From: Zanthoxylum bungeanum
Taxonomy: Eukaryota > Streptophyta > Magnoliopsida > Sapindales > Rutaceae
Direction: 5' to 3'
DNA: 64,000 nt
NCBI GenBank assembly: GCA_019454045.1
Contig: SKCR01033643.1
Span: 295,165 to 359,164, forward strand
Both the position numbers and the translations under genes were made by a program. Positions 24,574-35,934 of this stretch are shown one piece after another. The notes below the pieces were generated by a model. It did no database searches. It was given only the letters and a program-made list of their open reading frames with translations, and was not told the origin of the DNA. How positions within the stretch are numbered: position 1 is the stretch's first letter; every line of letters starts with the position of its first letter.

Positions 24574-24654
24574 AAAGTTATGCAATGCATTTTCACTTAC
24601 CTGGCTCGCCAGCTGCCACTTGACTTACCATGTGTTGAGTTGAGTTGATTTGGA

Positions 24655-25420
24655 TGGTGAGGTGCTGCGACCCCTGGTTCATTCCCGAACCGTGCTGTGA
24701 TGTGGTCCATTCCCGAACCGTTGCTGTGAGGTGGTCCATTCCCGAACCGTTACTGTAAGGTGGTCCATTCTCGAACCGTTACTGTGAGTTGGTCCATTCC
24801 CGGACCGTTACTGTGAGGTGTCCATTCTCGAACTGTTACTGTAAGGTGGTCCATTCCCGAACCGTTACTGTGAGATGTCCATTGCCGAACTATTACTGTA
24901 AGGTGGTCCATTCCCGAACCGTTACTGTAAGGTGGTTCATTCCCGAACTGTGACTGTGAGGTGGTCCATTCTCGAACTGTTACTGTAAGGTGGTCCATTC
25001 CCGAACCGTTACTGTGAGGTGGTTCATTCCCGAATCGTGACTGTGAGGTGGTTCATTCCCGAACCGTTACTGTAAGGTGGTCCATTCCCGAACCGTTACT
25101 GTGAGGTGGTTCATTCCCGAACCGTGACTGTGAGGTGGTTCATTCTCGAATTGTTATTGTAAGGTGGTCCATTCCCGAACCGTTACTGTGAGGTGGTTCA
25201 TTCCCGAACCGTGACTGTGAGGTGGTTCATTCCCGAACCATTACTGTAAGGTGGTCCATTACCGAACCGTTACTGTGAGGTGGTTCATTCCTGAACCGTG
25301 ACTGTGAGGTGGTTCATTCTTGAACTGTTACTGTAAGGTGGTCCATTCCCGAACCGTTACTGTGAGGTGGTTCATTCCCGAACCGTGACTGTGAGGTGGT
25401 TCATTCCCGAACCGTTCTTC
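24655..25420. repeat. 29-bp tandem repeat array
   Basis: About 26 copies of a 29-bp unit, AGGTGGTCCATTCCCGAACC followed by GTTACTGTG, with variants GTGACTGTG and TTCATT. Adjacent units abut without spacers. The period is not a multiple of 3, so the frames across it cycle and are not genes. In the - orientation it lies downstream of gag, where Tat-type elements carry variable tandem repeats. Confidence 0.92.
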
Positions 25421-25772
25421 CATTCTTGGAGTGCCATTCTCGGCCTGTTCATTCTTGAACTGTGTTCTATTCTTGGATTGCCATTCTCAGCTTGTTCATT
25501 CTTGAACTATTACTGTAAGGTGGTCCATTCCCGAACCGTGACTGCGAGATGTCCATTCCCGAACTATTACTGTGAGGTGGTCCATTCTCGAACCGTTCTT
25601 CTATTCTCGGAGTGCCATTCTCGGCCTGTTCATTCTTGAACTGTGTTCCATTCTTGGATTGCCATTCTCGGCTTGTTCATTCTTGAACTCTGCTCTATTC
25701 TTGGATTGCCATTCTCGGCTTGTTCATTCTTGAACTGTCCATTCCCGGACTATACCTCCATTCTCGAAGTGC
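25421..25772. repeat. ~50-bp variant repeat array (CCATTCTCGGCTTGTTC)
   Basis: Units contain 'TTCTTGGATTGCCATTCTCG' followed by 'GCTTGTTCATTCTTGAACT'. The array grades from the 29-bp one by exchange of the 'TTCATTC..GAAC' core. Non-coding. Confidence 0.8.
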
Positions 25773-26105
25773 CATTCTCGGCAGAACTGATCTGTTGTGA
25801 TGCGGGCCTCGCCCCCAGAATGCCATACTCGGCAATGCTGATCTGATGTAATATGAGCCTCGCCCCCAGAGTGCCATACCCGACAAGACTGATACTGATG
25901 TAATGTGGGCCTCGCCCCCAGAATACCATACCCGGCAAGACTGATACTGATGCTGATGTGGGCCTCGCCCTAAACTGATGCTGATGTGGGCCTCGGCCCT
26001 AACTGCTACTGATTATGGGCCTCACCCCCAGACTGATACTGATGTGGGCCTCGACCCTCGGGATTCATCCCAAACTGATACTGATGATATGGGCCTCGCC
26101 CATGT
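25773..26105. repeat. ~55-60-bp repeat array (GGGCCTCGCCCCCAGA)
   Basis: About seven units of 'CTGATACTGATGTGGGCCTC' with 'GCCCCCAGAATGCCATACCC' and shorter variants. Non-coding; the third and promoter-most-distant array of the nested element's 3' region. Confidence 0.85.
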
Positions 26106-26729
26106 GATTCGTTCCTGAAGATTGCTGACATTGTACTGTTACTGCTTCTGGTTGGCTTGCATTCGGCGTTTTTTTTTTTTTCCTTTGAAACCTGTTATTA
26201 CAAAACAGAACAAACACGAAAGGATGCAAAATGTGTTACGTGTATGCATGCATGAATGTTCTTATCCCGTCGGGTTAGGTCTTCCGTCAATTCTCTTGGT
26301 GACTGTTTAGCCTTCGCTTCCTCAGACAAGCTATTTCTTCAATCTGTCTACGTTGATCGGCTCGGTGAACTAATTCCCTTCCAAGTCTGATATCTTCACT
26401 GGCTCTATTTCCCAATTTCTGAATGTCTATCTTATCTTTTCTGTTTGCTTATTTCGAAGGTTCCCCGTGTTCATCACTGGATTCCATAGTACCAAGGTTG
26501 AATACTTTTCTCAAATATATTCATATTGCAGAAGAGTTCCAGCAAAATGAACGTCTTTATTATTGTTGAGGAAAAGAGTTCGAAAAAGTAACAAAATCAA
26601 TGTCATTTAAAAAACTGGATCAAATAGACTAGAAGGAACATCTCCATCATCCGCAGCACTGCCTTCTTCCATGGCCTATGGTTCTTCACTGTCATCCATG
26701 TAAGAAGCTTGGTGGTTGATGGTTTCTTT
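26106..26729 (-). other. Remnant between gag and the 3' arrays
   Basis: In the - frame a short acidic stretch (MDDSEEP, EEGSAADDGDVPSSLFDPVF) near 26700-26620 looks like the extreme C-terminus of a polyprotein. No RT, RNase H or integrase motif is left, so an internal deletion probably removed pol. Confidence 0.45.
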
Positions 26730-27896
26730 TCATGGGTTGGGTATTTTATGGGAATCTATGAGATCTTGAATTTCATGCCTGAGGCGGGTGCAGTTGTCGG
26801 TGTCATGGCCATGTAGCTGGTGGAAGTGACAATAAAGGTTCACATTTATGTGTGGTGGTGGGGGGTGTGGAAGTGACTTGCCTTCTAAGGGTTTCAAGAT
26901 TCCTTGTCCCTGTAACTTTTCAAATACCTTCGAAAAAGGTCTACCAAGGTTGGAGAATTGTCGGTTTCTGATGGCAGCGACTTCGGCAGTAGCGGGCTTT
27001 GTCTCAGAAGGCCCCCCAAAAGTTCTTTTATTCTGGCCATAAAACTTTCTGTTTTCAGCCTCCTCTTCCTCAATATCCATGACAGTTTCCCTCAACTGTC
27101 GAAAATCAGAAATCATCGAAGTCATCCTCCTCAGCTTACCATAAATAGAGGGCTTGGTGCCCTTGATAATCATCTTAATTTGGTCTTTCTCTGATGGCCG
27201 AGTCTGCATTTTCAAAAGCTGGCTTCTCCAGCGATCCACGTACTCTTTGAAACTTTCCTCTGGCTTCTGCTTAGTGTTTTCCAAATCACGGAGTGACAAG
27301 TCAATTTCTAAGTCTGTGACATACTGCTTCAGAAAAGCATCAGCTAGTTCCCTCCAATCTTCCTTAACCTTCTTCTCAAGGCTATGATACCAAACCACAG
27401 GTGCCCCCTCAAGTGACATCCCAAACATCTTTTGGACTTGGCGCTGTGATAGGCCCACTGAACTCATGACTGAGACATATTGCTGCATATGGACTCTTGG
27501 GTCTCCATTCCCATTAAACTTGGCCATGCCGGGCATTTTAAACTGAGCTGGCAGCTGTTATCCGAAGGTCATTGCCTCATAATCTAACAACTCTTCATTT
27601 TTACCGCTTATTTTGTGGGTAACTATTTCAACCTGATCCCGAAGCTTCTGAAATTCTGTCTGAGACCCAATCACTTTGCCTGTTGCATACTCTGCTATGT
27701 CATCATCAAAAGTGGGGATATCATCCCCCAACCCATTCGGAGGCTCTTCGCGCCTTACATTCTCAGAATTTCCCCCAGCACGGGGCACAGCCATATCTTT
27801 CATGGCAGTAGTCAAGGCTTGCAACTGTTCAGTAATCTTGGCGAAACCATTCTCCAACTGATCTATCCGGGATACCTCATTATCTGATTCACTCAT
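26730..27896 (-). pseudogene. gypsy gag (Retrotrans_gag), one internal stop
   Basis: A 389-codon frame opening MSESDNEVSRIDQLENGFAK, with a single in-frame TAA (27558-27560); the frame resumes without a shift at QLPAQFKMPGMAKFNGNGDP. The capsid core follows: PRVHMQQYVSVMSS, VVWYHSLEKKVKEDWRELAD, a length and spacing normal for Retrotrans_gag. Near the C-terminus is a CX2HX4HX4C zinc-knuckle variant (CHFHQLHGHDTDNC). Gag would assemble particles and package RNA. The wording resembles gag of the Tat/Ogre lineage. The stop makes it a recent pseudogene unless read through or caused by a sequencing error. No pro or pol follows. Confidence 0.9.
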
Positions 27897-28723
27897 GTCT
27901 GTTCTCAGTATTTTGGTGAGTCTTCCCTTTTTCTAACCCAACGGGAATCTATGATGGCTTTCAGAACACAAGGGTTAACATGATATATGTATGCATGGGG
28001 TGCATGGGATGCATAATATGCATGCGATACAAGAAATATATCAACTCATTAAAATTTTCACACAAATCGGCTCATCATCATTTCAGAAGCTTTGGGCCTA
28101 ATTGTCATAAGATACGAACCTGCCCCAGTTTAAATGGCCCAGCAAGTTCGCATTTTTGACAAAGAGTCCAATTCATCCAAATGATAATGGTCCTAAAGCA
28201 CAAGGAAATATTTGTTATAGGCTATACAACACGGTCTACGCATGGGTTCGTGGGAGTATGGACAAAGGCTCTCATCGGCGAAGGATGGCCCACAACTAGG
28301 TCTCCCCAATCAAGGGTTCGAGCAACCAAGTGAGCACACCCTTTTTTATACACTAAGGTACGTGCCAATGAGCTATGGTGTGCGACAGACTGTCAAACGG
28401 ATTTCCCGTTGTAGATTCCCCAGAGGGAAGGTGGAGCGAGGCTCACTTAAATACCCAAGCCTCTTAGGCTCTTATCGCTTGGTGTCAGGAATAAACAACA
28501 AGTCCTCCAAATTAGTCCATCACAATCGGCTACGAGTAGATGGCTATCTAGGTACCTTCACAGCTTTTCCTTCTAGAAAGGTAGTGAGTGAAGGAAGACA
28601 CCAAACCATTACCTAGCCTCAAAATGCCTTTGATCACAACCCCCATTTCACACATTTGTAGACACGGTTAATTAAAGCATAAATCTATACATTACAAGGC
28701 ATTATTTCGGGGCCGATTCTCTA
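27897..28723 (-). other. Leader (5' untranslated region) of the nested gypsy
   Basis: About 830 bp between primer-binding site and gag on the - strand. No protein-coding evidence; the 28242-28616 + frame lacks family features. Confidence 0.6.
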
Positions 28724-28741
28724 TCCCCAGTGGAGTCGCCA
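28724..28741 (-). other. Primer-binding site of nested gypsy
   Basis: On the - strand, three bases after the LTR end, TGGCGACTCCACTGGGGA. This is one base away from TGGCGACTCCGCTGGGGA, common in plant gypsy elements. It proves that 28745-31699 is the 5' LTR. Confidence 0.88.
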
Positions 28742-28744
28742 GAC

Positions 28745-31699
28745 TGTGGGAACACAGGAATCTGGGTGACGCAATGTTGTTCCAGGCTCGGGGGCCTAGT
28801 TGGGAGTACGGAATAGCCAACGGAGGACTAAACCGGAGAATAAGGGAGTCGCCACCCGGTGTGAACCGGGACAAAGATTTAAGGCCGCACTCACCCCTAG
28901 CAAGGAAGACCTCAAACCATTGGGTTCGGAATGGTCCCTTACTTATGCAACTTGTAATGTAAAGATTTATGCAATAATCCAACCAAGCCTATGACATATA
29001 TTTCCAAGTGCAACACAATCCTAGATTCACATGCTTAAAAGTATAATTTACATCTAACATACATGAAACCAAATCTTATTGCCAAATTCACATGCTCAAA
29101 AGTAGGCCTTTGCAACAACAAGCACATAACGTCATAAGAATTCAATCATTCATGTAAATATAAACACAAACAGTCATGGTAACATTTGCGTGTAATGTAA
29201 AGGAAATCAAAATGACGACAAATACTATTGTAGGCACATAACGGAAACAGACAACTAGAGAGGTAATACAAATGCATAGCGTACAAAGGGGTAACCATAT
29301 GCTAAGATGGACATGTCGTAATGTGATGCAAGAGGATCTGTTTACCGTGTGCGTTCGTGCAACGTTTGTAGACGCGTTCGAACGGTAAACAGAAGGTTCT
29401 CGTTCAAGTAGCGTTCGTAAACGCGTTCGAACGGAAATGAAACAGAATGCTCACGTTCGTATGGCGTTTGGGAACGCGTTCGAACGGAAATGAAACAGAA
29501 TACTCACGTTCGTGTGGCGTTTGTGAACGCGTTTGAACGAAAATGAAACAGAATACTCACGTTCGTGTGGCATTTGTGAACGCGTTCGAACAGAAATAAG
29601 ACCTGATGCATGACAAGGTAAAATACATGCGCGTTCAAGTTGCGTTCGTAAACGCGTTCGAACGGGAACATACCTGATGCATGAAATGGGACGTAATACA
29701 TAAATGACAAATAGTACAATGCGAGGTGCGGCGAAGCATCGTGGTAAAGGATTTTAACCTCTTCAATTAGAGGACCTCTCATTGCACTTACTAAGCCCAT
29801 GCGCTCGATCGCATCATGCATACAAACATAAAGACAATCATATCAAACTAAGTATGCCCGATTGAACGTATCTTACTTTCAACCGGACACACATCAACCG
29901 GCGCGGCAAAGCATCGTGGTAAAGGGCTTTAACCCCTCTCCATAGGGGATCTTTCATTCCACTTACTAAGCCCATGCGCTTGATTGAACCATGCATACAA
30001 ACATAAAGACAATCATATTAAACTAAGTATGCTCGATTGAACGTATCTTGCATTCAACCGGACACACTTCAACCGGCGCGGCAAAGCATCGTGGTAAAGG
30101 GCTTTAACCCCTCCCCATAGGGGATCTTTCATTCCACTTACTAAGCCCATGCGCTCGATTAAATCATGCAGGACTAAGCAACATACAGGATTCAAGTGAC
30201 GAGAAATAAATAAACCAGAGCAACACAAAACAAGAGAAGGTGTCGTTTACTCAAGTGGTACGTGGAGTTGTATCCCAAGTACAGACCGCACTACCGTCCA
30301 TTCGGATTCGGCTACGGAATTTACGTCTGGGTTTCCATCCTATATACCACAAGAGACGACACTCTTCCATTTCATTCGAGCCACAACATGCATCCATAAA
30401 CGACTCTCATGCGAATTGAATTCAATAATAAAAAAACTAATATAAACTAAAAAGGGTGCCCTCAGGTCTAACCTTTTAAATCACCTCTCGGATGTACGGT
30501 ACACGATCGTTGGAAGGGTGGATGCTCCGCAACTCTTCCGGTTCACTGGTTCACTGTTCTCGTTCGTTGTCTTACTGTTTTGAGTCGTCGTTCTCCATCT
30601 TTTGCTGCTGTTTTCGCTGTATTTCTGCTCTCCGTTTCAGCTCATTGTTTCAAGTCCTATTCTTCTGTTTCAGTGGACTGTTTTGATGTTCTTGGTGGAC
30701 TGTTTTGGGTACTCTTTTGGTGTTTTTAGGCTACGGTTTTGGTGTGTTTGGGGAGGTATTGGGCTGCTGTTTGGGACTGATTTCGGGGGTAGTTTCGGTG
30801 CTGTCAGGGACTGATTTCAAGGGTTAGGGGGCTGCTGTGTGTTGCTCTCGTTAATTTGGTGAGGGAAGGGTTGTTGTGTGTGTTGTTTGTGTTTTGTAGT
30901 TTACGTGTGATATGGAGAGTATCTTGATGTCTTAGGCGTGTATTAGAGAGAGTCGGGAGCTAGGGGTTGGCTAGGTTAGTGCATGTTTATATAGAAGAGA
31001 GCTAGGGGTTGCCCTTGTCTCACAAGGAAGAGATCTAGTTTCCAAATTAGGAGTGATAGGAATGGTATATACAAGATTGAGGGGGGCAAAATACTTTAAA
31101 TTAGGAAGTCAACTAATTTAAATTGGTGGATATCTTATTGAATTAGGAAGTCAACTAATTTAAATTGGTAGATGTCTTATTAGATTAGGAAGTCAAATAT
31201 ATGATTGGCTTTAATTGGTTAGGATTGATTTTAATTAGGCATATCTTATTTTAATTTTAGTATATGAATTATTTAAATTAGGCATGATTTTAGTTTAAGT
31301 TGGTAATTGTTTATTTTATGTTTGGTATATGTTTTATTTAATTATTTAATTAATTTAATTATTATCTTATTTAGTTAATGTTTTAATTAATATTTATTTA
31401 TTTAATTTGGGATGTGTTTTATGGGCTTTGGGGGGCTAATTGGGCTGGGGTGCGAGGCTAGCAGCAAAACCAGAAATACCGACTCTGTTCGAACGCCAAT
31501 TCGAACGAGGCACGAATGTCCGTAATCTGCCTGACGTTCGAACGAAGTAACGAACGCAGCACCAATGAAGACAGTGAACTTGTTTATTCTGAATTCCCCA
31601 TTCCGATGTCCGTTTTCCGTGACCTCTGTGACTTAAAAGGTAGTGTCTCCAAAATGAGACTCATCATAGTGACTTATGTGTAAAAATGAAGTGCCTACA
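28745..31699 (-). repeat. Right (5') LTR of nested gypsy
   Basis: 2955 bp, paired with 21501-24444. GACGT target copy at 31700-31704. It contains the same 56-bp (29345-29665) and 175-bp (from 29725) internal repeats. Confidence 0.93.
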
Positions 31700-32075
31700 G
31701 ACGTTTCTTCCCATGTAGGTCGGCTGGTGAGTCCCGTTATGTACCATCAGGCCACCTGGCTTGGGTTGGCTGAATTACGCCTTTGATTGTAGGAGCCTCG
31801 GGTAAACCGGACCCATGGACGTTTCTTCCCATGTAGGTCGGCTGGTGAGTCCCGTTATGTACCATCAGGCCACCTGGCTTGGGTTGGCCGAATGGCGCCC
31901 TTGATTGCAGGAGCCTCGGGTAAACCAGACCCAGAGATATTTCTTCCCCTGCAGGTCGGCTGGTGAGTCCCGTTATGTACCATCAGGCCACATGGCTTGG
32001 GTTGGCCGAATGGCGCCCTTGATTGCAGGAGCCTCTGGGAAACCGGACCTAGGGAGGTTTCTTCCCCTACGAGTC
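31700..32075 (+). repeat. ~118-bp tandem repeats, right block
   Basis: Continuation of the outer element's array split by the nested insertion, about 3.2 units. The first unit is the one copied at 24445-24573. Confidence 0.9.
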
Positions 32076-32419
32076 GGCTGGTAAGTCCCATCGAGCACCA
32101 CCCAGGAAAGGCATACACGGGGTGTCTGTGTCCCCCGTAGAGATTTTCCTGACCGCCCGGATCGACGTATCCGTAGCCTGGTTAGCCAGGACACTGAATT
32201 GTGAGATTCGGGATTGTGTTTTGGAAGCCTCGGGCAGGACGCTGTTCCGGGGAACCCGAGTTGTTATTTACACTTGTGAATTCTTTTTTTGATATGTGCT
32301 AAGTCACCCCCACCCTTTGTTAATTGCCTTGTTCCAATTTTTATTTTTTCGCTGGTCTGGCAAGGGGACGCCCGCACCAGGGGCAGCAGAGCCTCCGAGG
32401 TTGAAAACCTTCCCTCGTA

Positions 32420-33275
32420 TAAGTCTCAACTATTCCACCGGCTTAGGGTTGGGGTGAAACCCACCGAGTCTGATTCAATTCCACCAGTTCAGGGATGGAT
32501 TCGTTCCGCCGAGTCTGTATTGTTCCACCAGCTCGGGGCTAGATTTGTTCCGCCGAGTCTGATTCAATTCCACCAGCTCGGGGCTAGATTTGTTCCGTCG
32601 AGTCTGTATTGTTCCACCAGCTCGGGGTTGGATTTGTTCCGCCGATTCTGATTCAGTTCCATCAAATCAAGGCTGGACTCGTTCCGCCGAGTCTGCTATC
32701 TTATTTCACCAGCTCGGGGTTGGGGTGAATCCTACCGAGTCTAATTCAATTCCACCAGCTCGGGGCTGGATTCGTTCCGCCGAGTCTGTATTGTTCCACC
32801 AGCTCGGGGCTGGATTCGTTCTGCCGAGTCTGATTCAGTTCCACCAACTCAGGGCTGGATTCGTTCCGCCGAGTCTGCTATCTTATTTCACCAGCTCGGG
32901 GTTGGGGTGAATCCCACCGAGTTTGATTCAGTTCCACCAACTCGGGGCTGGATTCGTTCCGCCGAGTCTGCTGTCTTCACCAGCTCGGGGTTGGGGTGAA
33001 TCCCACCGAGTCTGATTCAGTTCCACCAATTCGGGGCTGGATTCATTCCGCCAAGTCTGCTATCTTGTTCCACCAGCTCGGGGTTGGGGTGAATCCCACC
33101 AAGTCTGATTTAGTTCCACCAGCTCGGGGCTGGACTTGTTCCGCTGAGGCTATCATATTTCACCAGCTCGGGGTTGGGGTGAATCCCACTGAGTCCGTTT
33201 CTTCGGTCTGGGGACGCAGAATCCCCCCAAGGCCAAGTGATTCTTCTCACCTCGGGGTCGGGTTACGTCCCACTG
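32420..33275 (+). repeat. ~50-60-bp tandem array (CCACCAGCTCGGGGCTGGA)
   Basis: About 17 imperfect units of 'TTCCACCAGCTCGGGGCTGG' followed by 'ATTCGTTCCGCCGAGTCTG', with alternative 'GGTTGGGGTGAATCCCACC' versions in a higher-order alternation. Long frames here (32289-32651, 32590-32910, 32996-33286) are repeat-driven. It lies next to the antisense ORF. Confidence 0.9.
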
Positions 33276-33516
33276 AACATATTTGATATCGGCTCGGAGA
33301 CAGATGATTACCTCAGAGACAGATGATTACCTCAGTGCCGGGTCGAAATGAGACAGAGAAGGGCAAGTTAGAGAAATTTGAAGTCAAAATAAGAAAAATA
33401 TGAAGAGTATAACAGAAAGTAGTTAAGATTAGTATCAGAATGAGGAGTTAATATTATTGTTAGGAAAGGAAATGTCTTGTTTGAAATTACATGGGGCCCC
33501 CTTTGGGTCAACCCCA
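33276..33516. other. Spacer between tandem array and antisense ORF
   Basis: No feature beyond a duplicated ~19-bp phrase (CAGAGACAGATGATTACCTC) at 33296-33333. It would hold the 3' untranslated end of the - strand ORF. Confidence 0.5.
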
Positions 33517-35934
33517 TCAATCGGCCCGCGCAGGAGCAATTGTTTCTTCTTGTGCATGCCCGGATGGTTGGACGGCTGGTGCAAGCTCGACATGGGAAAT
33601 TTCAGCTTCAGCATGGGAGAAAAGAGGGGCTGCAATGTCGGCTTCAGGAACCTCAGGGGCGAGAAGCTCAGACTGTATCTCTTCAGGAGTTAGAGATGGG
33701 GGAACAGTTGACACGGGCTCCGGATCCTGGATTTCCTCCGAAGGAAGACCAAGTGATTCTCGGGCCTCTTCCACGGAGAGTTCTCCCTTACAGTAGCAGA
33801 TGGCTGCGTGGACCGGCTTTATGTTAACCTCGGGGATCAGCATTGAGATGATCTCAGCACAATATTCGATCTCATTGAGCTGAGCACTCTCCAACTCCCC
33901 CTCTAGTGCAGCCTCCCTCTGTTGCCTTTCGGCCTCCCTCATCTGCAGTTCAGTTTCCCTCTCCTTAAGGTCGGCCACTCTCATTTTTAGCTCCTCGAGA
34001 GCCTGATCTTTCTCCTGAGTTATCCTTCTCAATTTGGCCTCGGTATCGCCCAACTCCCACACCAGACGCCTACTTTTAGCCAGAGCAGCCTCCCGATCCT
34101 TTTTGGAATTTTTGGCATTCTCCTTTGCCAGATTAGACGCATTCGAAGGGAGTCATTCATTTTAAGGGCCTCGTCCCTGACCCTCTCCAGAGCCTTGATT
34201 TTCCCATCCTTTTTGGCCAGAGCAACCTCTTGCTCCGTGATTTGACTTTGGAGCATTTGCACCTGACCCCCCTCAGAAGGAGGAGAAATCAGAAAGCAAG
34301 GTAAAAATACAATACGAGAGTAAAGGAGAAAAGTTTACATCGGCTATCCGGACAGAGAAGCGGGAGATTATTTCCTCCGGGGAGATGTCCTCGAAGTGCG
34401 GAATCTTCTCAGGAGGCACTGCTTCGGCCAGTTGATTGAATACTGGCACCAAGTGGGAAGTGGTTCCTCGGATTTTTTCACGAAGGTCGTCCACCCCAAG
34501 CGCCACGGCGTCTTTTTCTTTTCTGGAGGAGGCCTCCGCAGTTCTGTTCTCTCTCCGAGCAGTTTGCCTTCGGATCAGAGGTTGTTCCTCCCTTTCTTCT
34601 TCTTCTTCTTGTCCGGAACCCCCCGATCCGATCGGGCATTTTCGTTTGCTGAAAGACCTAGATTGTCTAGAAGGATGAGTTTCAGACGCCGGGACCGACC
34701 TTGGAAATGGGATAATTGATTTATCAGAAGGGCGGGTCACTGCTTTGGTTTTAGCCTCCGCCACGGCCGCCTTTTTTCGGGAGGTTCCAGCTCCACTTGG
34801 CCCGGGCCTCTTCGTCAATTCTTTGATTCTTTTAAGAGCACTGGGTTTCCTCGACATTCCTGCCAAATAAAAGAAGAAGGCGTGGTCAGTTCAGAAGTCA
34901 AATAGGTTCAGGTCATTTATTTGCCGAGCAATTAAGGGGATCAACTAGAAAGTCAATAAAAGTCTACCCAGCCGCCTCGGGACTTGCGGAGATGCACTCC
35001 GGATGAGCCCTGACACCAAGAAGGTAGAGTCATTAACTACCCTCCTCCAGTGGCAGGCGTAGCTCCGGGCCACCTTCATCCTAACACGGACCACATGGGT
35101 TACCTTGGGAGGATCCCTCCAGCAGGCTGAGAAAGTTTAAAGAGTTAACATTTTTTTGCATGAAAGTTGAGAAAGGAAGAGAAATTGAGACATCAGGTCC
35201 TAACCTCCCGCTCTGAAGATATCGGGTACTTCAGTCATTTCCGGGCACACAGACAAAGTCCGTCCCCAGTCGCATGTGGCCCAGAACCAGGGGTTTTTGA
35301 AATTTTTGTTGGTTTGTGGAAGGTCTTTGATAAGGGCGGGGGCGTCGACATATGAAGAGAGATAATACCAACCGTTGTGAGTTTTTGGGTTGGCCTTCAA
35401 TTTGTAGAGCCTCTTTAGTTCTTCAAAAGTCGGTTCCCCGAGGCCGGCCCGGTGCCAGATCACATGCAAACCGGCCAGGATTCTCCAACTGTTCAAATTT
35501 AGCCGACATAGGGCAATCTCCATCCTGGCCAGCATTCCGGCAAAGTATGGTTGAATGAGAAGCCGAAGACCGCACTCAAAAAATGAGGGGAGAAGAGCGA
35601 TTGAGCCCTCGTCTGGCTGGCTTGCATGATCACACGAGCAAGTGACTTCTAGAGCTATGCCAATTGGGACTTCGTACTGCTGCCGGAGCACACATAGGGC
35701 ATCTCTCATGATGGTGGAAGGCTGGTTCATGTCCAAGGCTGAATTACCCAGTTCTCCAGGCTCAGGTTCTTTTCGGGGGATTCTTTGGTGGTAGGAGTCA
35801 TTTTTTACTTCAGAATGGGTAGGGGTAGTGTCCAAATCCTCTACGCTGGGTACCTCCGAGCTTGAAGAGGTTTTCGCAGCGCGAGGAGATTGAGGTTCTA
35901 CATGTTTGGCCGAAGAAGATTCAGCGTCAGACAT
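33517..35934 (-). CDS. Antisense ORF of gypsy element, Transposase_28-like, four exons, one frameshift
   Basis: I propose exons 35934-35205, 35126-34968, 34859-34339 and 34271-33517. All three introns have GT..AG ends and reading phase is kept across each join (phases 1, 1, 0). Exon 1 opens MSDAESSSAKHVEPQSPRAA and carries the gypsy-type transposon domain (Pfam Transposase_28, PF04195) at about residues 85-200: LLPSFFECGLRLLIQPYFAG, LNLNSWRILAGLHVIWHRAG, GWYYLSS. Exon 3 is a basic/serine-rich linker; exon 4 is a long coiled coil with an acidic tail. One base is missing near 34140, breaking exon 4; the full model is about 722 codons. It lies antisense to its element, as extra ORFs do in Tat-lineage gypsy elements. 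Molecular function is unknown. A paralogous fragment is at 59775-60185. Confidence 0.75.
35127..35204 (-). other. Predicted intron 1 of the antisense ORF (78 bp)
   Basis: Donor GTTAGG and acceptor TTTCTCAG. Without splicing the frame stops immediately; with it the protein continues CWRDPPKVTHVVRVRMKVAR. Confidence 0.7.

Larger units (their letters stand above)
21501..31699 (-). mobile_element. Nested gag-only gypsy element (TR-GAG-like)
   Basis: LTR copies at 21501-24444 and 28745-31699 (2944 and 2955 bp, TGTGGGAACA..GTGCCTACA on the + strand), flanked by GACGT at 21496-21500 and 31700-31704. The primer-binding site (28724-28741) and gag (27896-26730) are on the - strand, so the right LTR is the 5' LTR. 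Between gag and the left LTR lie only tandem repeats and a short piece of host-element sequence; protease, RT, RNase H and integrase are absent. The plan resembles plant gag-only elements (TR-GAG) of the Tat/Ogre side of Ty3/gypsy. The junction at 24445-24573 is anomalous (see findings). Confidence 0.85.

Noticed and set aside
24655..25420. CRISPR-like regularly spaced 29-bp repeats
   Set aside because: Units abut directly with no unique spacers, the region is in a plant retrotransposon, and no cas genes exist. It is an ordinary tandem array.
28242..28616. 124-codon + strand frame in the nested gypsy leader
   Set aside because: Opposite to the element's gag, no domain, likely chance in leader sequence.
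32289..33286. Three long + strand reading frames suggesting a repetitive protein
   Set aside because: They follow exactly the tandem array units and shift frame with unit length changes; no start context or domain.
34396..34719. + strand reading frames opposite the antisense ORF
   Set aside because: They are shadows of the - strand exon; the - frame has the conserved family sequence and consistent splice sites.
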